Source: Heliocidaris tuberculata (Eukaryota; Echinodermata; Echinoidea; Camarodonta; Echinometridae). Taken from it: a DNA stretch of 64,000 bases. Positions within the stretch are counted from its first letter, which is position 1; the number at the start of each line of letters is the position of its first letter. This document shows, piece after piece, positions 13,058-24,958 of the stretch. Location: the NCBI GenBank assembly GCA_025618425.1, contig CM046833.1, positions 5,724,356-5,788,355 on the forward strand, read 5' to 3'. Both the position numbers and the translations under genes were made by a program. Below the pieces are notes generated by a model, which saw nothing but the letters and a program-made list of their open reading frames with translations, was not told the DNA's origin and ran no database searches.

Positions 13058-15226
13058 GTAGGCCTAAAGTTACGTGTGAAGTAGGCTACCTAGGGAACCT
13101 CGAGACCTACCGAGAACCAGGATTAATGGGGATGCCCGACCAAATTTCCAGACTTGTAAAATACAAATTTCACCACAGCAAACGAATAAAAGCAAACAAA
13201 CTGACAGAAATTACTCAGTAATAAACAATTTGCCGGCAAGGCGCCAAAACCATAAATCTTTTTAATGGTTCCGTCACATCTCCCATATTCCCCTTTAGCG
13301 ATGTTCCTGGTTGTAGTTATGTTAAGCGCTTCAAATTAACAATTGTCCTCATTATATATTATTCATTTTATTTTGTTAGAATGGCTTCGTGGATTCAAAA
13401 GTGTCGTTTAACTACGATAACCCGGTTCGATATCAAAATGCAGTCTCCATAATTAGGGCATCTGTCATCAGCTATTTTATCACTTGGAGAGGACTTAAAT
13501 TTATATTGAGCATACGAAGAAGCTTATCAGCACTAAGATGATGTTAAAAAAAAAATTGATCAAACATTACGAAAGGTAATATAGAATATTATGTTATGTA
13601 TTCCGTATTGAATTTATGTATGGTATAAATGCATCTTTTCTTTACCCCCCCCCCCCTCTCTCTCTCTCCCTCTCTCTCTCTCACTCTCTCTCTTTCATCT
13701 TCTATTTCTCTCTCTTCTTGGTTTAGCATGTTTAACTTAATTTATTTTATCTGTTTTGCTTTGACAGGCACATGATCCAAGAGAACGACTGTTCTTAGTT
13801 AATTTGTGGAATATCACGAACGAGGAAATTATGCAGGTGACACCGTTTTATCATCATAAGAAACATAAAGGCCGATAAAGTATATAGTTCGGCCTCTTTT
13901 TCAAAATACAGTATGCTTTCTTTCATCTTTGAAAATTTTATCTCCGATAAACTAATTTAGGTCTATGAACAACATTGATGTTCATACAGTCACATGAAAA
14001 TCGATTTTGACGTCAAGTGATAATGCACTCAGTCACTTTTACGTCAAAAAATAAATTAATTAATTAAAACAAAATGAAAAATAATAATCAGTTTTCATGT
14101 GATTGTTTAAAATTTTGATAACAGCACTCCCTTTAATAATACGAAGTATAGAAAAGGATTACACATTACATCTTAGGTAGCATAGCGAAACGTCGTGGCG
14201 CGTAAGAACGCGGGAAAGACGCATAGAGGAAAACTGCAAGTTTTGTATGTGCTTATTAAATTAAAATCAGACATATCTGAATAAAAATTTTCATATCATT
14301 TTGTTTAAAATTGTTCAAATATTTGAATACTAATTCTACATTGTAATATTTTAAGTCTGCCTTTATAGAATAAAATTATGATTTTTGAGCAAATTTGTCA
14401 TATTATGCGTTTTTCCCGCGTTCTTACACGCCATGACGTTTCACTAGGCTACCTTACAGCCCCCTTTTAAGGATTTTTTCTTCAATCGATTGAGAATATC
14501 TCCAGTGCCCCCCCCCCCCGTCGCTACGCCACTTCAAGCTCAAGCTAGGTTTCACTCATTAACCCAATTTATATATCTTTGCAATTTTGTTAATCTTTCA
14601 GATGAATGTGTTCCTGAATAGAGTAAGCGGTGACCCCATCGGCTATACGATATTCGACCTAGTAACCATAACAAAGCCTTTCATATTAACGGTAAGTATG
14701 GACTAAAGTATGGAAGAAAGTGATAATAAGTATTACGGATGGTTGTAAAAGTTTTGACGGGACCACTGATGGCCTTGTACCGTATTTGTATCTGTTATTA
14801 TTATATGACATATTATTCATTGACTGATTGCGGAAGTAAAACAGAGAGAGAGAGGGAAAGAGAAAGAGGCAAGGAGAAAGAACGAGAGAGGAAATAAGAG
14901 ACAGGAAAAAGAAAAAGAAATAGAGATATATAGAGAGATTTAAAAAAGAGAGATATAAAGAGTGACATGTGTAAAAGAGAGAGAGAGGGGGGGGGGGGGT
15001 TAAGAAATAGAGAAAACGGATGAGAAATAAGACTGGGGTGCAGAGATAAAACTAGATTGTGCATTGCAGAAGACCACCGATACGCCATATAGGACAGTCC
15101 AAAACCATCAGATTGGATAAGAGAAAAGAAATCAGATTCTAACAATGTCTTATTCGCCTTCTTCCTCGGTAGATTGGCGGTCTCCTTCTCACCTTCTACG
15201 CTATCATCTCCGAGTTCAATGGATGA
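11828..15226 (+). CDS. gustatory-receptor-like (GRL) multi-pass membrane protein
   Basis: A 480-residue protein from four coding exons: 11828-13057, 13768-13836, 14602-14691 and 15173-15226. All three introns are phase 0 with GT...AG borders. The exon carrying the start begins after an acceptor at 11781, and the ATG has a good context (A at -3). About 90 hydrophilic N-terminal residues are followed by hydrophobic segments near residues 94-114, 135-158, 168-190, 222-247, 281-308, 347-371 and 383-406, and a last helix at 464-478. That helix contains TFYAIISEF (470-478), close to the TYhhhhhQF signature of insect gustatory/odorant receptors. Known for the superfamily: ligand-gated cation channels with a cytosolic N terminus and three phase-0 introns near the 3' end. 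The ligand and role here are unknown. The family call rests on gene structure and the terminal motif, not on a search. Confidence 0.85.
13058..13767 (+). other. GRL intron 1
   Basis: GTAGGC...TTGACAG intron. It holds a poly-C run and a CT microsatellite at about 13645-13700, and nothing else that I can name. Confidence 0.7.
14838..15000. repeat. (GA)n-rich tract inside GRL intron 3
   Basis: GAGAGA/GAAAGA-type purine tract ending in a G13 run. It lies between the donor at 14692 and the final acceptor TAG at 15170-15172. Confidence 0.9.
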
Positions 15227-16617
15227 AGAAGATCTACCTACCCCACCACATCACTATGGTTACGAGCTACCACCAACTGACTCCAAACACGGATGTTTCA
15301 TCAGTACCACCTTCCCGCCAAATTGTTCGTGACAAAATCTACTCGCTGCATTGGAATATAAACCAACGAAAATGTAAAACAAGATTGATGGGTTTTTGGA
15401 GCAGCGATTGTTAAAAGGCAAAAAATGAGGAGCCAAAAGAAAGAGAGAAGAAATTTAAAAAATAACGTGTTTGAGGAAGAAGTGTTCGGAACTTGCAATT
15501 ATGGAAGATACATGATATCCATCTAATCTGCAGCACAGACGTAGTTTCACAAGTAATGATAATGATAGTATAACAATAATGGTTTATTTATTCAAAATAT
15601 GCAATGCAGCCCGGGGGGGGGGGCTTCATTGTACAACATTTTTACAAAAGTATTTACATGATAAAAATATTTATACATTAAATAGTACAATGATGATATA
15701 AGGAAACATCAATTTATAAGTAAGAAATGCATTATGTGGCATATAGCTCCTTAACACTTTACATGTGAAGACTTTGTAAGCTATCATAGCCTCCAGTGCA
15801 GGGCTTTATGTAGATATTAGTCTTTAGCCAGAAAAGTTCAGACCCTGTCAATGTATGATACGTTAATATGAATGACGAAGATTTTTGCCTGCCACGGGCG
15901 AAGCCTATCATTCTGCTTACCTCAGGCCTGGGGTTGTTCACTGCTGCAGGATAAATATGTGTGCCTCCCTCTACGTCCATGTTATGTCCAGTCGTCATTA
16001 GGCCCCTTGTAAAATCAATTTTTGTCATCATTTTTAAAGTTATTTATTATGCAATATTTGTAAATTACTTGTATGTACCCTATAATCTTTTATTACACAG
16101 TTGGCGATTGTTTTATAACTTTTATTATCGTGATCGGTGATTGTAAAATAAAGATCTAGTATATCATATTGTGATACCGTCACAAAAAGTTTCACAACTG
16201 CTCTATGATAGCATTTTAAGTTTTATATGATTTTTTTACCATTAATTATTAAGCTACCATGAGGATTATCATTTTCTAAATTATTACTTATTAATTTTCA
16301 AATTATTTTTTGTTATTGAAAATTGTATTCGACTACTCCTTTTTCCGACTTACGTACATTCCTCCTCCTTGCCTTACGTATTTTTTGATAGTTTGACCTT
16401 ATAATTATCCGGAATGAGTGTGTTTTATCTATCACATTAGTGTTGCCATTGTAGGCCTATTAATCTAGCCGGCCAAGTCAGCATTTTTCATTATTCGCTG
16501 CTATAACATGTTTTCTGTTTTTGTTTTTGATTTTTGCTTTTTATAAGCACAAATGCCAATAATGTGTCTACTATAGATTAGGCACGTGTTTGTAAATACA
16601 TCGTCTTGATTGTAGGT
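15227..16617. other. GRL 3' UTR and downstream non-coding
   Basis: No coding feature. An AATAAA at 16147-16152 is a possible polyadenylation signal, though it lies far from the stop. At about 15590-15760 a phrase 'GGTTTATTTATTCAAAATATG' resembles the minus-strand 3' end of a LINE. Confidence 0.35.
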
Positions 16618-16900
16618 CCGGCTCACAAGAGGCGCCATTTTGATTGCGTCAGTGACGGCGCTAATCGAGCCTGTCATGCCTGTGAAGACAATAAACCCAT
16701 ACTTCATTTATTAACCCATAGACTACGGGAACCGGGTGGCTCCTGTATTAAGCCTATGAGAGTTAAAGAATCCAGTAGCCAACGGGAAGTGGTGTTTTCA
16801 CTCTGCATTTTGGAATCACTTTTTCAAACGATATCACTCGTTTATATGACGCACAAAAAGGCACTACAAGTCAATGACCCACCGTCCTAAACGTCAGCAG
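16618..16900. mobile_element. MITE family A, copy 3 (degraded)
   Basis: Begins CCGGCTCACAAGAGGCG, then has 'GATTGCGTCAGTGACGGCG' and 'CTAATCGAGCCTG', and ends with 'CCGTCCTAAACGTCAG'. Longer than the other copies because of an internal insertion or divergence. The right end is unclear. Confidence 0.55.
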
Positions 16901-17100
16901 GGAGCTTACGAAACGGGACGGGAGAGCAACAGGACGGGGGAGAGTTAACCGACTGTACATGTGACGGTCCTTGCACTCTCCCCGTCTTGTTTTCCAATCA
17001 AGTTACGAGCAAGTGGACGGCGACGCACTGCAGTGTTCGGCTTCCCGTCCCCAGTTTAGACCGGACGCTATTTCGCCGAGAACCGTCATGAAATCAAACA

Positions 17101-17247
17101 GGGCCCTCTTGCATAAAAAGTTGCGTTTAATCGCAACTCAAAAAATTAAACGCAACTTGATTTTCAGCCAATCAGGTTCGCGTATTTGGGACTTGCGTTT
17201 AATATTTGGAGTTGCGATTTAACGCAACTTTTTATACAAGAGGGCCC
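17101..17247. mobile_element. palindromic MITE with GGGCCCT ends, copy 1
   Basis: The ends GGGCCCTCTTGCATAAAAAG and its complement enclose about 147 bp. The arms continue with 'TTGCGTTTAATCGCAACT' and its inverse. Shares the GGGCCCT-TTGCATAAAA terminus with the element at 39010. Confidence 0.8.
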
Positions 17248-18119
17248 AGGACGGAGAAATCCTCCGAGTCGCGCATGCGCACATCAATTTTTCGCTCGTC
17301 TTCAAAGGCTCCCATCCTGAAATCGTAAGCTCGCCAGCGAATGACGAGTGAACCGGGCTCTATGCATCAAATTCCATGCCAGGTGCTGTGTCAGATATTA
17401 CTGGATTGTATGCATGTTTATAATGTTGTATATCCACATGTTCAAAAAGTTAACATTTTGGTTACCAAAGGTTTCATTTTTTAAAGCATAGTGATCACCA
17501 GCCAGTTAATTTCAATTTTGTATTGCGTCGAATACATAAAACTAGCAGTTAGTGAAAGCTCTATCGAATGCTTCATTTCTTAAAAGGAAATATGTTCATG
17601 TAGATTTCCGCAAAGACACTGCAGTGAGTGGGAACTTGAAAAAAAGGGTAATCATATTAATAATGGTGGGTTCTTGTATAGCGCACATGTCTGTCAAGAC
17701 TTGACACTCCTGGCGCTCCTTGGGTACCCCAAGGTGTGCGTAAAATAAAAAAAAGAAAGAAAGATGCAAAAATGATAGATGATTTTTTTTTTTTTTTTTT
17801 TTTGACAGATAGAATTGTGACATAAGAGGATCTTTAAAAAGATCTAGCCAATGCTTGGTGATGAAACGTTTTTGTTGTTGTTGTTTTTAATTCAAGCAAG
17901 CAGTTTGCTAGTCACGGGGAAGCATTTGGTTGCAAGAAGCAAGCGATTATTTTTGTATGCTATCAATTGCTAGACTTTTTCCAGTTGTATGAATTCTGTC
18001 CGTTGAGACCATTGAGTTGGGGAAGGGGGGGGGGGGCTACGAAGCGTCTTCAGGTTGGGTGGGGGTGAAATGCATTAGTTGAAACATCCATCAGATGCAA
18101 TGTTGATTCTCATTTTGTT
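17248..18119. other. unassigned stretch
   Basis: No supportable gene. A T18 run is at about 17785-17802 and G-rich runs are at about 18027. Confidence 0.4.
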
Positions 18120-18285
18120 CATCCCCTCCCCTCCCCCACCCCCACCCCCTCCCCCCTCCCCCGGCTCTATATTTCTTCCTCTCGCTCTCTCTCCCTCTCT
18201 CTCTCTCTCGCTCTCGCTCTCCCTCCCTCCCTCTCTTTCTCTCCCTCTCTCTCCCTCTCTCTTTCTCTCTCTCCCTCCCCTTTAT
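18120..18285. repeat. C-rich then (CT)n low-complexity tract
   Basis: CCCCTCCC-type sequence grading into CTCTCTC repeats. The long open frames through it are artefacts of the repeat. Confidence 0.9.
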
Positions 18286-18664
18286 ACGGAGATATGAAGC
18301 GGATGGCCCAAGATCAGAGCACTTGGAGAGACATGTGTCGTAGAAATAGATTGGGTCACTAAACCTGTCATTAACAGATCACTATTGATGATATGTCAGT
18401 CACTCAGTGAATTCAGTGTCAGGACTGTTAAAACCCATTTCATTGTTTGATGGTATATTATTCTAAATATGGTTTATACATTATATATTCTAGTGAAGCT
18501 GTAAATGTGTGTTGATATAAAATATTGACATTTTGATAGCTGATATTTCAGTTTGTAAGTTCTTCGTACATGATCCTTTTGTTTGGTAGCCTTTGAGTGT
18601 TAAGGGAAATAAGCAGAATGATGACAAAGGTACACATGGGAAAAGGGAGATGGAATAGGGATAG

Positions 18665-18950
18665 AAAGATTAAGAAGAGAGAGAGAGAGACATGGAGAAT
18701 AAGAGGAAGAAAGAGAGAGAGAGAGAGAAGAGGGATAGAAAGGAGATAAGGGAGAGAGAGAGAGGGGGAGAGATGGAGAGAGAAAGGCAGCTTGAGATAA
18801 GCAGAGATGTACAAAGGGGAAAAAGGGAGAGAGGGGAGAGGGGTAAAGAAACTTGAGAGAGAGAGAGAGAGAGAGAGACCTGGAAAGTGAGAGGAAGAAA
18901 GAGAGTGAAAGTGAGGGACATCGAGAGAGAGAGAGAGAGAGAGAGGCTAT
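18665..18950. repeat. (GA)n-rich tract
   Basis: Dense GAGAGA repeats with interspersed AGAAAG and GGGAGA. Serine/leucine-rich minus-strand frames here are repeat artefacts. Confidence 0.9.
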
Positions 18951-19589
18951 AGTGAGACAGAGCTAATTGTATGTATAGGTCTGTAGTGAGAGAGATGGCG
19001 CCCTCTTGCGAAGCCTAACGGAATCATGTAGACGAGGTGAACTGCAGTTCAAAGACTCAGCAAAACACAACAAGAATATCCACTTAACAGCCAACTTATC
19101 TGGAGGATACACATGTTATTTACTGTTTTAATGTACCAAATAAACAAGCATTATCTGAAATCGTTCCTCCTGTTCGGTAAGAATTTGATTGAATTCAGAT
19201 GATATATTTTGAATCCAGCACTTTTTAATGTTGAACTTTTAAATTGATCCTGATACTGGCTATCTGGAAGAGTAAACGTATTTAAAGTGAAATATACTGT
19301 AATTGTTATATTTTAATGTGTAAATATTAAATCAAAGCCAATCGGAAAAAAACAAGCTGAAATGTGAACTTTGTGTTTGATCAAATGATTTAACATGATG
19401 GAACTAATAACATGTAATGAAAATGCCTTGCTTCGGCTTCAAGAAGTATGGGCTTTTATTATGTTTTTAGACAAAGCTAAACCATGTCAGCCATTATTTT
19501 GTAATGTTCGTGGTGCATTCAAGTGTGACAATGAGAGAATCAGGTTTGAAGATGGAATGTGAATTCAAAATATGTAAATCTTGGACTGT

Positions 19590-19810
19590 AGATCAATAAT
19601 AGTAATGATAATAATATTCTGGATTTATATCTACGATGTCTCTAAGCGCTTTACCTGGCTTAATTACCTGGATCATTGGATTCACGTTTTTTCCGCTCGC
19701 AATATATGCACCTTCTCCACTCCAAGGGGAGCATTCCTGCCAGGCACCTTTTTATAGACGATCGCAATGCTAAACAAACCACAATGACTTTCGCATTCTC
19801 CGGGTGCCCA
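19590..19810. repeat. (AAT)n-headed dispersed repeat
   Basis: An AATAATAAT-type head is followed by 'GGATTTATATCTACGATG', 'AAGCGCTTTACC' and 'GGATCATTGGATTCA'. The same layout, with a diverged sequence, is the piece inserted in the zinc-finger gene at 28335-28438. Confidence 0.6.
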
Positions 19811-20411
19811 TTTAAAGGGAAATCCAACCTTTATATCAAGTTGCTTTGAAAGAAAGAGGAAAAATCAGAGAAGCAGATTGGTGAAAGTTTGAACGAAATT
19901 GGACAAGCAATAAGAAAGTTATGGATTTTTGAAAGTTGTAATCACTATGCATATGGGAATTTCAAATTGGCCGAATAGGTAATGTCACTGTGATGTAGCT
20001 GTGGACAACTCCCCCATTCGCTCTAACACACAAAATGACTAAAATGTCACTTTTTTCCAAAATGCATTACTCAGGATCTTTTCATTCAAACGGTGCGTTG
20101 AGGACCTATAACAATATGCTATCTCCTATATATTTTGAGTACTGCCCTGAGGGTAAAAGCGCCTCGAAGAAAACCGCAAGTTAGTGATATTTCTGTACAC
20201 GACAAATGGGAGAGTTGTCCACAAAAATGTCACAACTGACTCACCAAATTGCCAATTTGAGATTCGCATACATGTACTGATCTCATTTTTCAAAAATCCA
20301 TAACTTTCTTAGTCCTTGTCCAATTTTTTTCAAACTTTCGCCATCCTGCTTTTCTTATTTTTCTGCTTTCACACATATCATCTTATTATCAAGGTTGGAT
20401 TGTCCTTTAAT
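19811..20411. mobile_element. foldback element family D, copy 1
   Basis: The left end TTTAAAGGGAAATCCAACCT and right end AGGTTGGATTGTCCTTTAA are inverted. The arms share further phrases such as 'TTATGGATTTTTGAAA' and its complement. About 600 bp, non-coding. A relative is at 23351. Confidence 0.75.
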
Positions 20412-20712
20412 ACCTGGGTGGAGATAAGCAATGTAGATGAAATGCCTCTCTCAAGGACATAAGATTGTAGTCATTCCATGTAATCAAACAAGACAAACTA
20501 TTTTCAGTTGGAGAGAAACATAGAAATCTTCATTTACCCCAGATAAAAGATTACGATTTGTGAAATATTTGATTAAACAAAAAAATGTGAATATAAACTT
20601 TTGATCCACTAATTTTCTACAGGAGTAAAACTCGACTAAACATCACTTTCATGGTAAGTTTTCAAAGTAAAAGTGTAAAGCGACTCGTTGTATAAATTGT
20701 ATCTTTATAATT

Positions 20713-22150
20713 ATAAACCCCTCAAAAAAGTTAGGAAACTCAAGTATGACAGATTATACCTCTCTTGTCATTGCATAATCATCACAATGTCTACTATCAT
20801 TAGAAAGTCTGTTTATTCCTCTTTAGAATGATACCCCATTTGTTGTGATTTTGCAGTCACAGAATGTGCAGTACATCGCAGTAAGGGGCAAGGTCAAAGG
20901 TGAAAAGTTGCAAAATGCACTGCTTTTGTTCGGACTGTGCATTCTTCTTTCCTCCTTCAAGAGTGCAGGGCTGCTGTGTTATCAGATGATCTTCTATGAG
21001 CAACATACACACTGCACATAAACAAACATGCATGAAGTCGAAAAACATGCAAGCACTACAACAATCACGCGTTATCATTCGAACATGCATAAGCATTCAA
21101 ACAAATAATGCAAAACATGTCGTTTCACTTGAATTCATCCCTGTAAAAAAAAAACCCCAAAAAACAAACAAACAAACAAACAAACAAAAACACAATAGAA
21201 ACTTCAAAGCTTAAAAGACCATGAAACCCTGGGGAAAATCAATTTTAATGAAAAGAGAGGATAGAGAGAAGCAATTTTTAAAAAGTTCCATCAAAATCGG
21301 TTAAGAAATGAGAAAGGTTAAAAGTTTGAAAAGTCTCAATTTACTTTCTCTTATCAAATTGGCAATGTTGCTTCAAAGTGACAGGTTTAGTAGTACAACT
21401 CTCCATATGTTTTGTACATAAATTTTCATATTTCCCCCATTACTCTCAAGGTGCAGCTTGTCTCCTTTTTTTTGAGAGATAATGGAGAAAATATGAAATT
21501 TTGTGTACAAAACATATGGGGAGTTGTACTACTAAATCCGTCACTTTGAAGCAACATTGCCAATTTGAGGATCGTCATAGAAAGTAAATTGACACTTTAC
21601 AAACTTTCATAACTTTCTCATTTATTAACCGATTTTGATGGAACTTTTTTAAAAATTGCTTCTCTCTATTCTCTCTTTTCATTAAAATTGACTTTTCCCC
21701 AGGGTTTCATTCTCATTTAAATTCAGTTTTCGGCATGATGCTTTGGAAAGTTCATGACCAAACACAAGCGAATCTTGCCTGACATGTCACCATAGTGCAT
21801 GGATTTCATGTTCATGATTCTATGGAATTTGACATTCATGTATGACCAGTTGGGAACAATAGCCCCACAGTCATTTAAATAAATTACACTCTCAAATGTC
21901 AAAGAAATAAGATTGCTCTGCATAATGATACCAGCGCTTATCAGTGCATTTTGCAACATTTTACTTTTGACCCTGCCATTTATTCTGATGTTCCGCATTC
22001 CACGACTGCAAAGTCATTACAAATATGGTATCATTTTTATGAGGAATAAACATACTTTTTAATGATGCTAAACAAAGCGATGATTATGCCATGACAAGAG
22101 AGCTATAATCGATCGAACTTGAGTTTCCAAACTTTATTGAGGGGTTTATA
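20713..22150. mobile_element. TIR DNA transposon remnant with long inverted ends
   Basis: The ends read AAACCCCTCAA.AAAGTT.GG and its complement. Similarity continues inward for about 70 bp through 'CTCTCTTGTCAT' and 'GCATAATCATC'. It lies in TA-rich target sequence, which would suit a Tc1/mariner-like element, but no transposase frame is recognisable. It is about 1.4 kb, of which about 0.5 kb is a nested foldback (21211-21720). Confidence 0.7.
21211..21720. mobile_element. foldback element nested in the 20.7-kb transposon
   Basis: Arms of about 230 bp are inverted copies: 'ATGAAACCCTGGGGAAAA' starts the left arm and its complement ends the right. They share 'ATCAAAATCGGTTAA', 'CAAATTGGCAATGTTGCTTC' and 'AGTAGTACAACTC'. 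The centre is near 21465. Non-coding. Confidence 0.85.
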
Positions 22151-22657
22151 TATAGCCTAAACTTAGGGTGGAACCATTATAGTTCAGTTGAACATGCTTT
22201 CATTGTAACTTCGGACAGCCCTGTTAATCGTGTACCCCTCCTACGGTTGTGAGTAACCAAACCCGGCGTTTTCACATTAATGTACGCGCATTAGCATACC
22301 ACGTATATGCGCGAACTTGGCCATTACAGAGTGCCAGTTCGTAAAGTCCAAATTTATAATAATCAGGGTTTTTTGGACACAGGGGATTTTTAAGAATTCC
22401 TATATCTCGAAAAATATCAAATATCAGGAATTGAAATTTGGTGAAAAAGTAGATTTGATATGGTCTTTTATGCTATATGAAAAAAAATCAAAACCCCAAA
22501 TTTACACGTGAAATGGATATTGTGATATTGTGATATCGCCGACGAAAAGAGAGATTATTAATTCACCGTAGGTATATTTTCGATATTGTAGAGTGCAAGA
22601 ACAGGTTGCTGCAACTATTCAACATGAACTTTAGCCTCAGCCAGTGGTTTAGCTACA
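22151..22657. other. unassigned stretch
   Basis: A phrase at about 22229 (GTGTACCCCTCCTACGGTTG) recurs in variant form at about 26341, so part is an old dispersed repeat. No gene seen. Confidence 0.4.
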
Positions 22658-22718
22658 GATTCGTTTGATGGGGTACGTGCCCGCTGTAACAGCGGGCACG
22701 TACCCCATCAAACGAATC
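22658..22718. repeat. perfect 29-bp inverted repeat with 3-nt loop
   Basis: Arm one 22658-22686, loop TAA, arm two 22690-22718. All 29 positions pair as read. It contains GTACGTGCCCGCTG and its complement. No element ends are visible around it. Confidence 0.9.
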
Positions 22719-23105
22719 GAATGTCTAAAAAAAAAAGGGGGGGTAAAGAAAGAAAAAGAGAAAGAGAGAGAGAAAGAAATGGAAGAGGACTAGAAAAGAA
22801 GACGAAAGGACACCTTTCTGCACCCCCTCCCCTAATCAGTGCCCTCGTACAGTCAGATTGAATTTTTCGAGTAAGACCGGTGACCCCCCCCCCCCCCCCC
22901 CCCCTCAATGGCCGGACTCACGCTACACCACTGACCTCAACCATATTGGCCAAGAAATAGAATTTGCCGCAACTGGATTTACTTTTTGGTGCATCCTAAG
23001 GACTAAAAATGATAAAACAGTGTTGGCGCGTGCTTATCATTAGTACAACGAACACTGCGTAGTAATTGTATTGATGTTGATGATGATGATGATGATGATG
23101 ATGAT
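22719..23105. repeat. purine tract, poly-C run and (GAT)n
   Basis: GAAAGA-rich sequence at about 22735-22800, a C run of about 20 at about 22885-22904, and GAT triplets at about 23068-23105. Confidence 0.85.
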
Positions 23106-23350
23106 ACCAACAATGCATAATGATATTAATAATATTAGTGCACCCGTGCAAAAAAGAGCATATATATACCCAATTTCAAATCCTAACCCCGTTTCCTATT
23201 CTTAGCATTTTAAAAGTACAATGCCGTAGATTTTACGTACACCATTCCCATAATCTTGTTTGTCTAAAAAAAAAATCGCCCCTGAGAGAAGTCGAGTGAA
23301 AAATTACATTTATATTTTTTTTATACTTCACTTAGTTTCCATCCGGGCAG

Positions 23351-23745
23351 TTAAAAGGCGATCCAGCCTTTGTAATAAGTTGATTTGTGTGGAAGCAGAA
23401 AATAAAATAAACAGGATGGGGAAAGTTTGAAAGAAATCGCATAAAGAATAAGAAGTTAGGAAAGTAATGAATGTTTGAAAAAATAAAATGAGATCACTAA
23501 ATCTCTGGGAATCTCAAATTGGCAATTTGGTCGGTCACTTTTGGCGCATGCACGGTCAATTCTCTCTGCCATTTGTCATACACTAAAATATCATTAATTT
23601 ACGGGGTTAAAGCGCCTTTTCCCTTTTGAAAATAATCACATTTTAGTCATTTTGTGTGTTGGAACCAATGTGAGAGTTGTCCGCCGCTGCATCACAGTGA
23701 TATGACCAATTTGGCAAATTTGAAATGCCCCTAATTATGTGTCGA
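23351..23745. mobile_element. foldback element family D, copy 2 (truncated)
   Basis: Starts TTAAAAGGCGATCCAGCCTT and follows the order of the copy at 19811, including 'GGGGAAAGTTTGAAAGAAAT' and 'TTTTAGTCATTTTGTGTGTT'. The right end is not clear. Confidence 0.6.
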
Positions 23746-24543
23746 GTACAGGATGAAGTTCTGCTTCAAGCAGACGATTGTGACGTCACTAGCGTTGCTT
23801 ATACTGTTATAGATAGGTGGATTTGGGCGTAGTTAATTTTGATGTGGTGCCAATTCTCCACTTCATGGGAAAGTTTGTTGCCCAGATATGTCTATTTCTT
23901 TTTAAATTTGTGATACAAGCCCAATGATGTAAAAATGAATTATTCTATTAGTTATAATAGCCGGATGGCATGATGAAATATGAAGTTTATGGAATGACGA
24001 AACAAAGTAAGGACAAAAATGAGTTGTTCACGTGAAAGATTGTCACATGTGTACAGTGTATGTAACGAAGTGAAAGTGCACAGTCTTGCGTGATAATGTA
24101 AAGTAACATGAAAGAGGCCTTCGGGCACTCAATGAATGCATTAATAGATAAGGAAGAAGTAATAAGGGGACGTTACTGTGCAAGATGCATAATTATTAGA
24201 GGCATATACAACATGTAGTTTATTTGGGCAATTATGAAAGTTTATGCATTGCAGAAAGATGAATTTAGGGCACAGAGTGCATGACCTAGTATACTAGTAA
24301 CTGATATGACCTTGAGGGATGTCAAAGTCACTGATAGTCATTGTTGCATGTATTGAAGGGATTCGGTAACTTTGTGGAGGCTTGATTTAATAAATTGTTG
24401 AATTCAGATATCTGTCTTGTATAATGATGTTCAGAAGGATAAATAAATAGCCAGGCATAGAAAGGTTTCCAAATATAATGCTATTATTAAGATATCTATG
24501 ACGAATACTCCCATTTACGAAAGCTTATGGCCATACGCTTTAA
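23746..24543. other. unassigned stretch
   Basis: AT-rich DNA. No gene, RNA or element that I can support. Confidence 0.4.
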
Positions 24544-24958
24544 GGCCACCGCACACCTTACGATCGGTCTGCGATCCGATTTGTGAAATAAATCGCTATG
24601 GCATTAAATATTGGCATTTTATCGAATGAAATCTACCCTATTCAGGTTCTGAAAAGTAATATGAATACTAAATAGAGGATTTTGGTGAGCTGTCAGCTTT
24701 CTACAGGGAATAAGGGCAAAATTAGTTTCAAATCGTAGGCAGTCACACGATTTTTGTGACGTCACTACGACTAGGAGCCGATTTGACCATTCCACCGACT
24801 AGAAAATTCGGTATAGGCCGTATTATCGATTTTACTATCTGTATGACTGTTCAGACCCCCAATCAAAAAATATTTTTCGTTTTTAAATGATTTGTCAAAT
24901 GATATTACATTTTCTTCTGAAATCGGATCGCAGACCGATCGTAAGGTGTGCGGTGGCC
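24544..24958. mobile_element. piggyBac-like non-autonomous element, copy 1
   Basis: About 415 bp with TIRs of roughly 35-40 bp, nearly perfect: GGCCACCGCACACCTTACG... and its complement. TTAA sits on the left (24540-24543) and TTTA, a decayed TTAA, on the right. An opposite-orientation copy is at 59574. The family suggestion rests only on the TTAA target and short length. No transposase is present. Confidence 0.8.
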
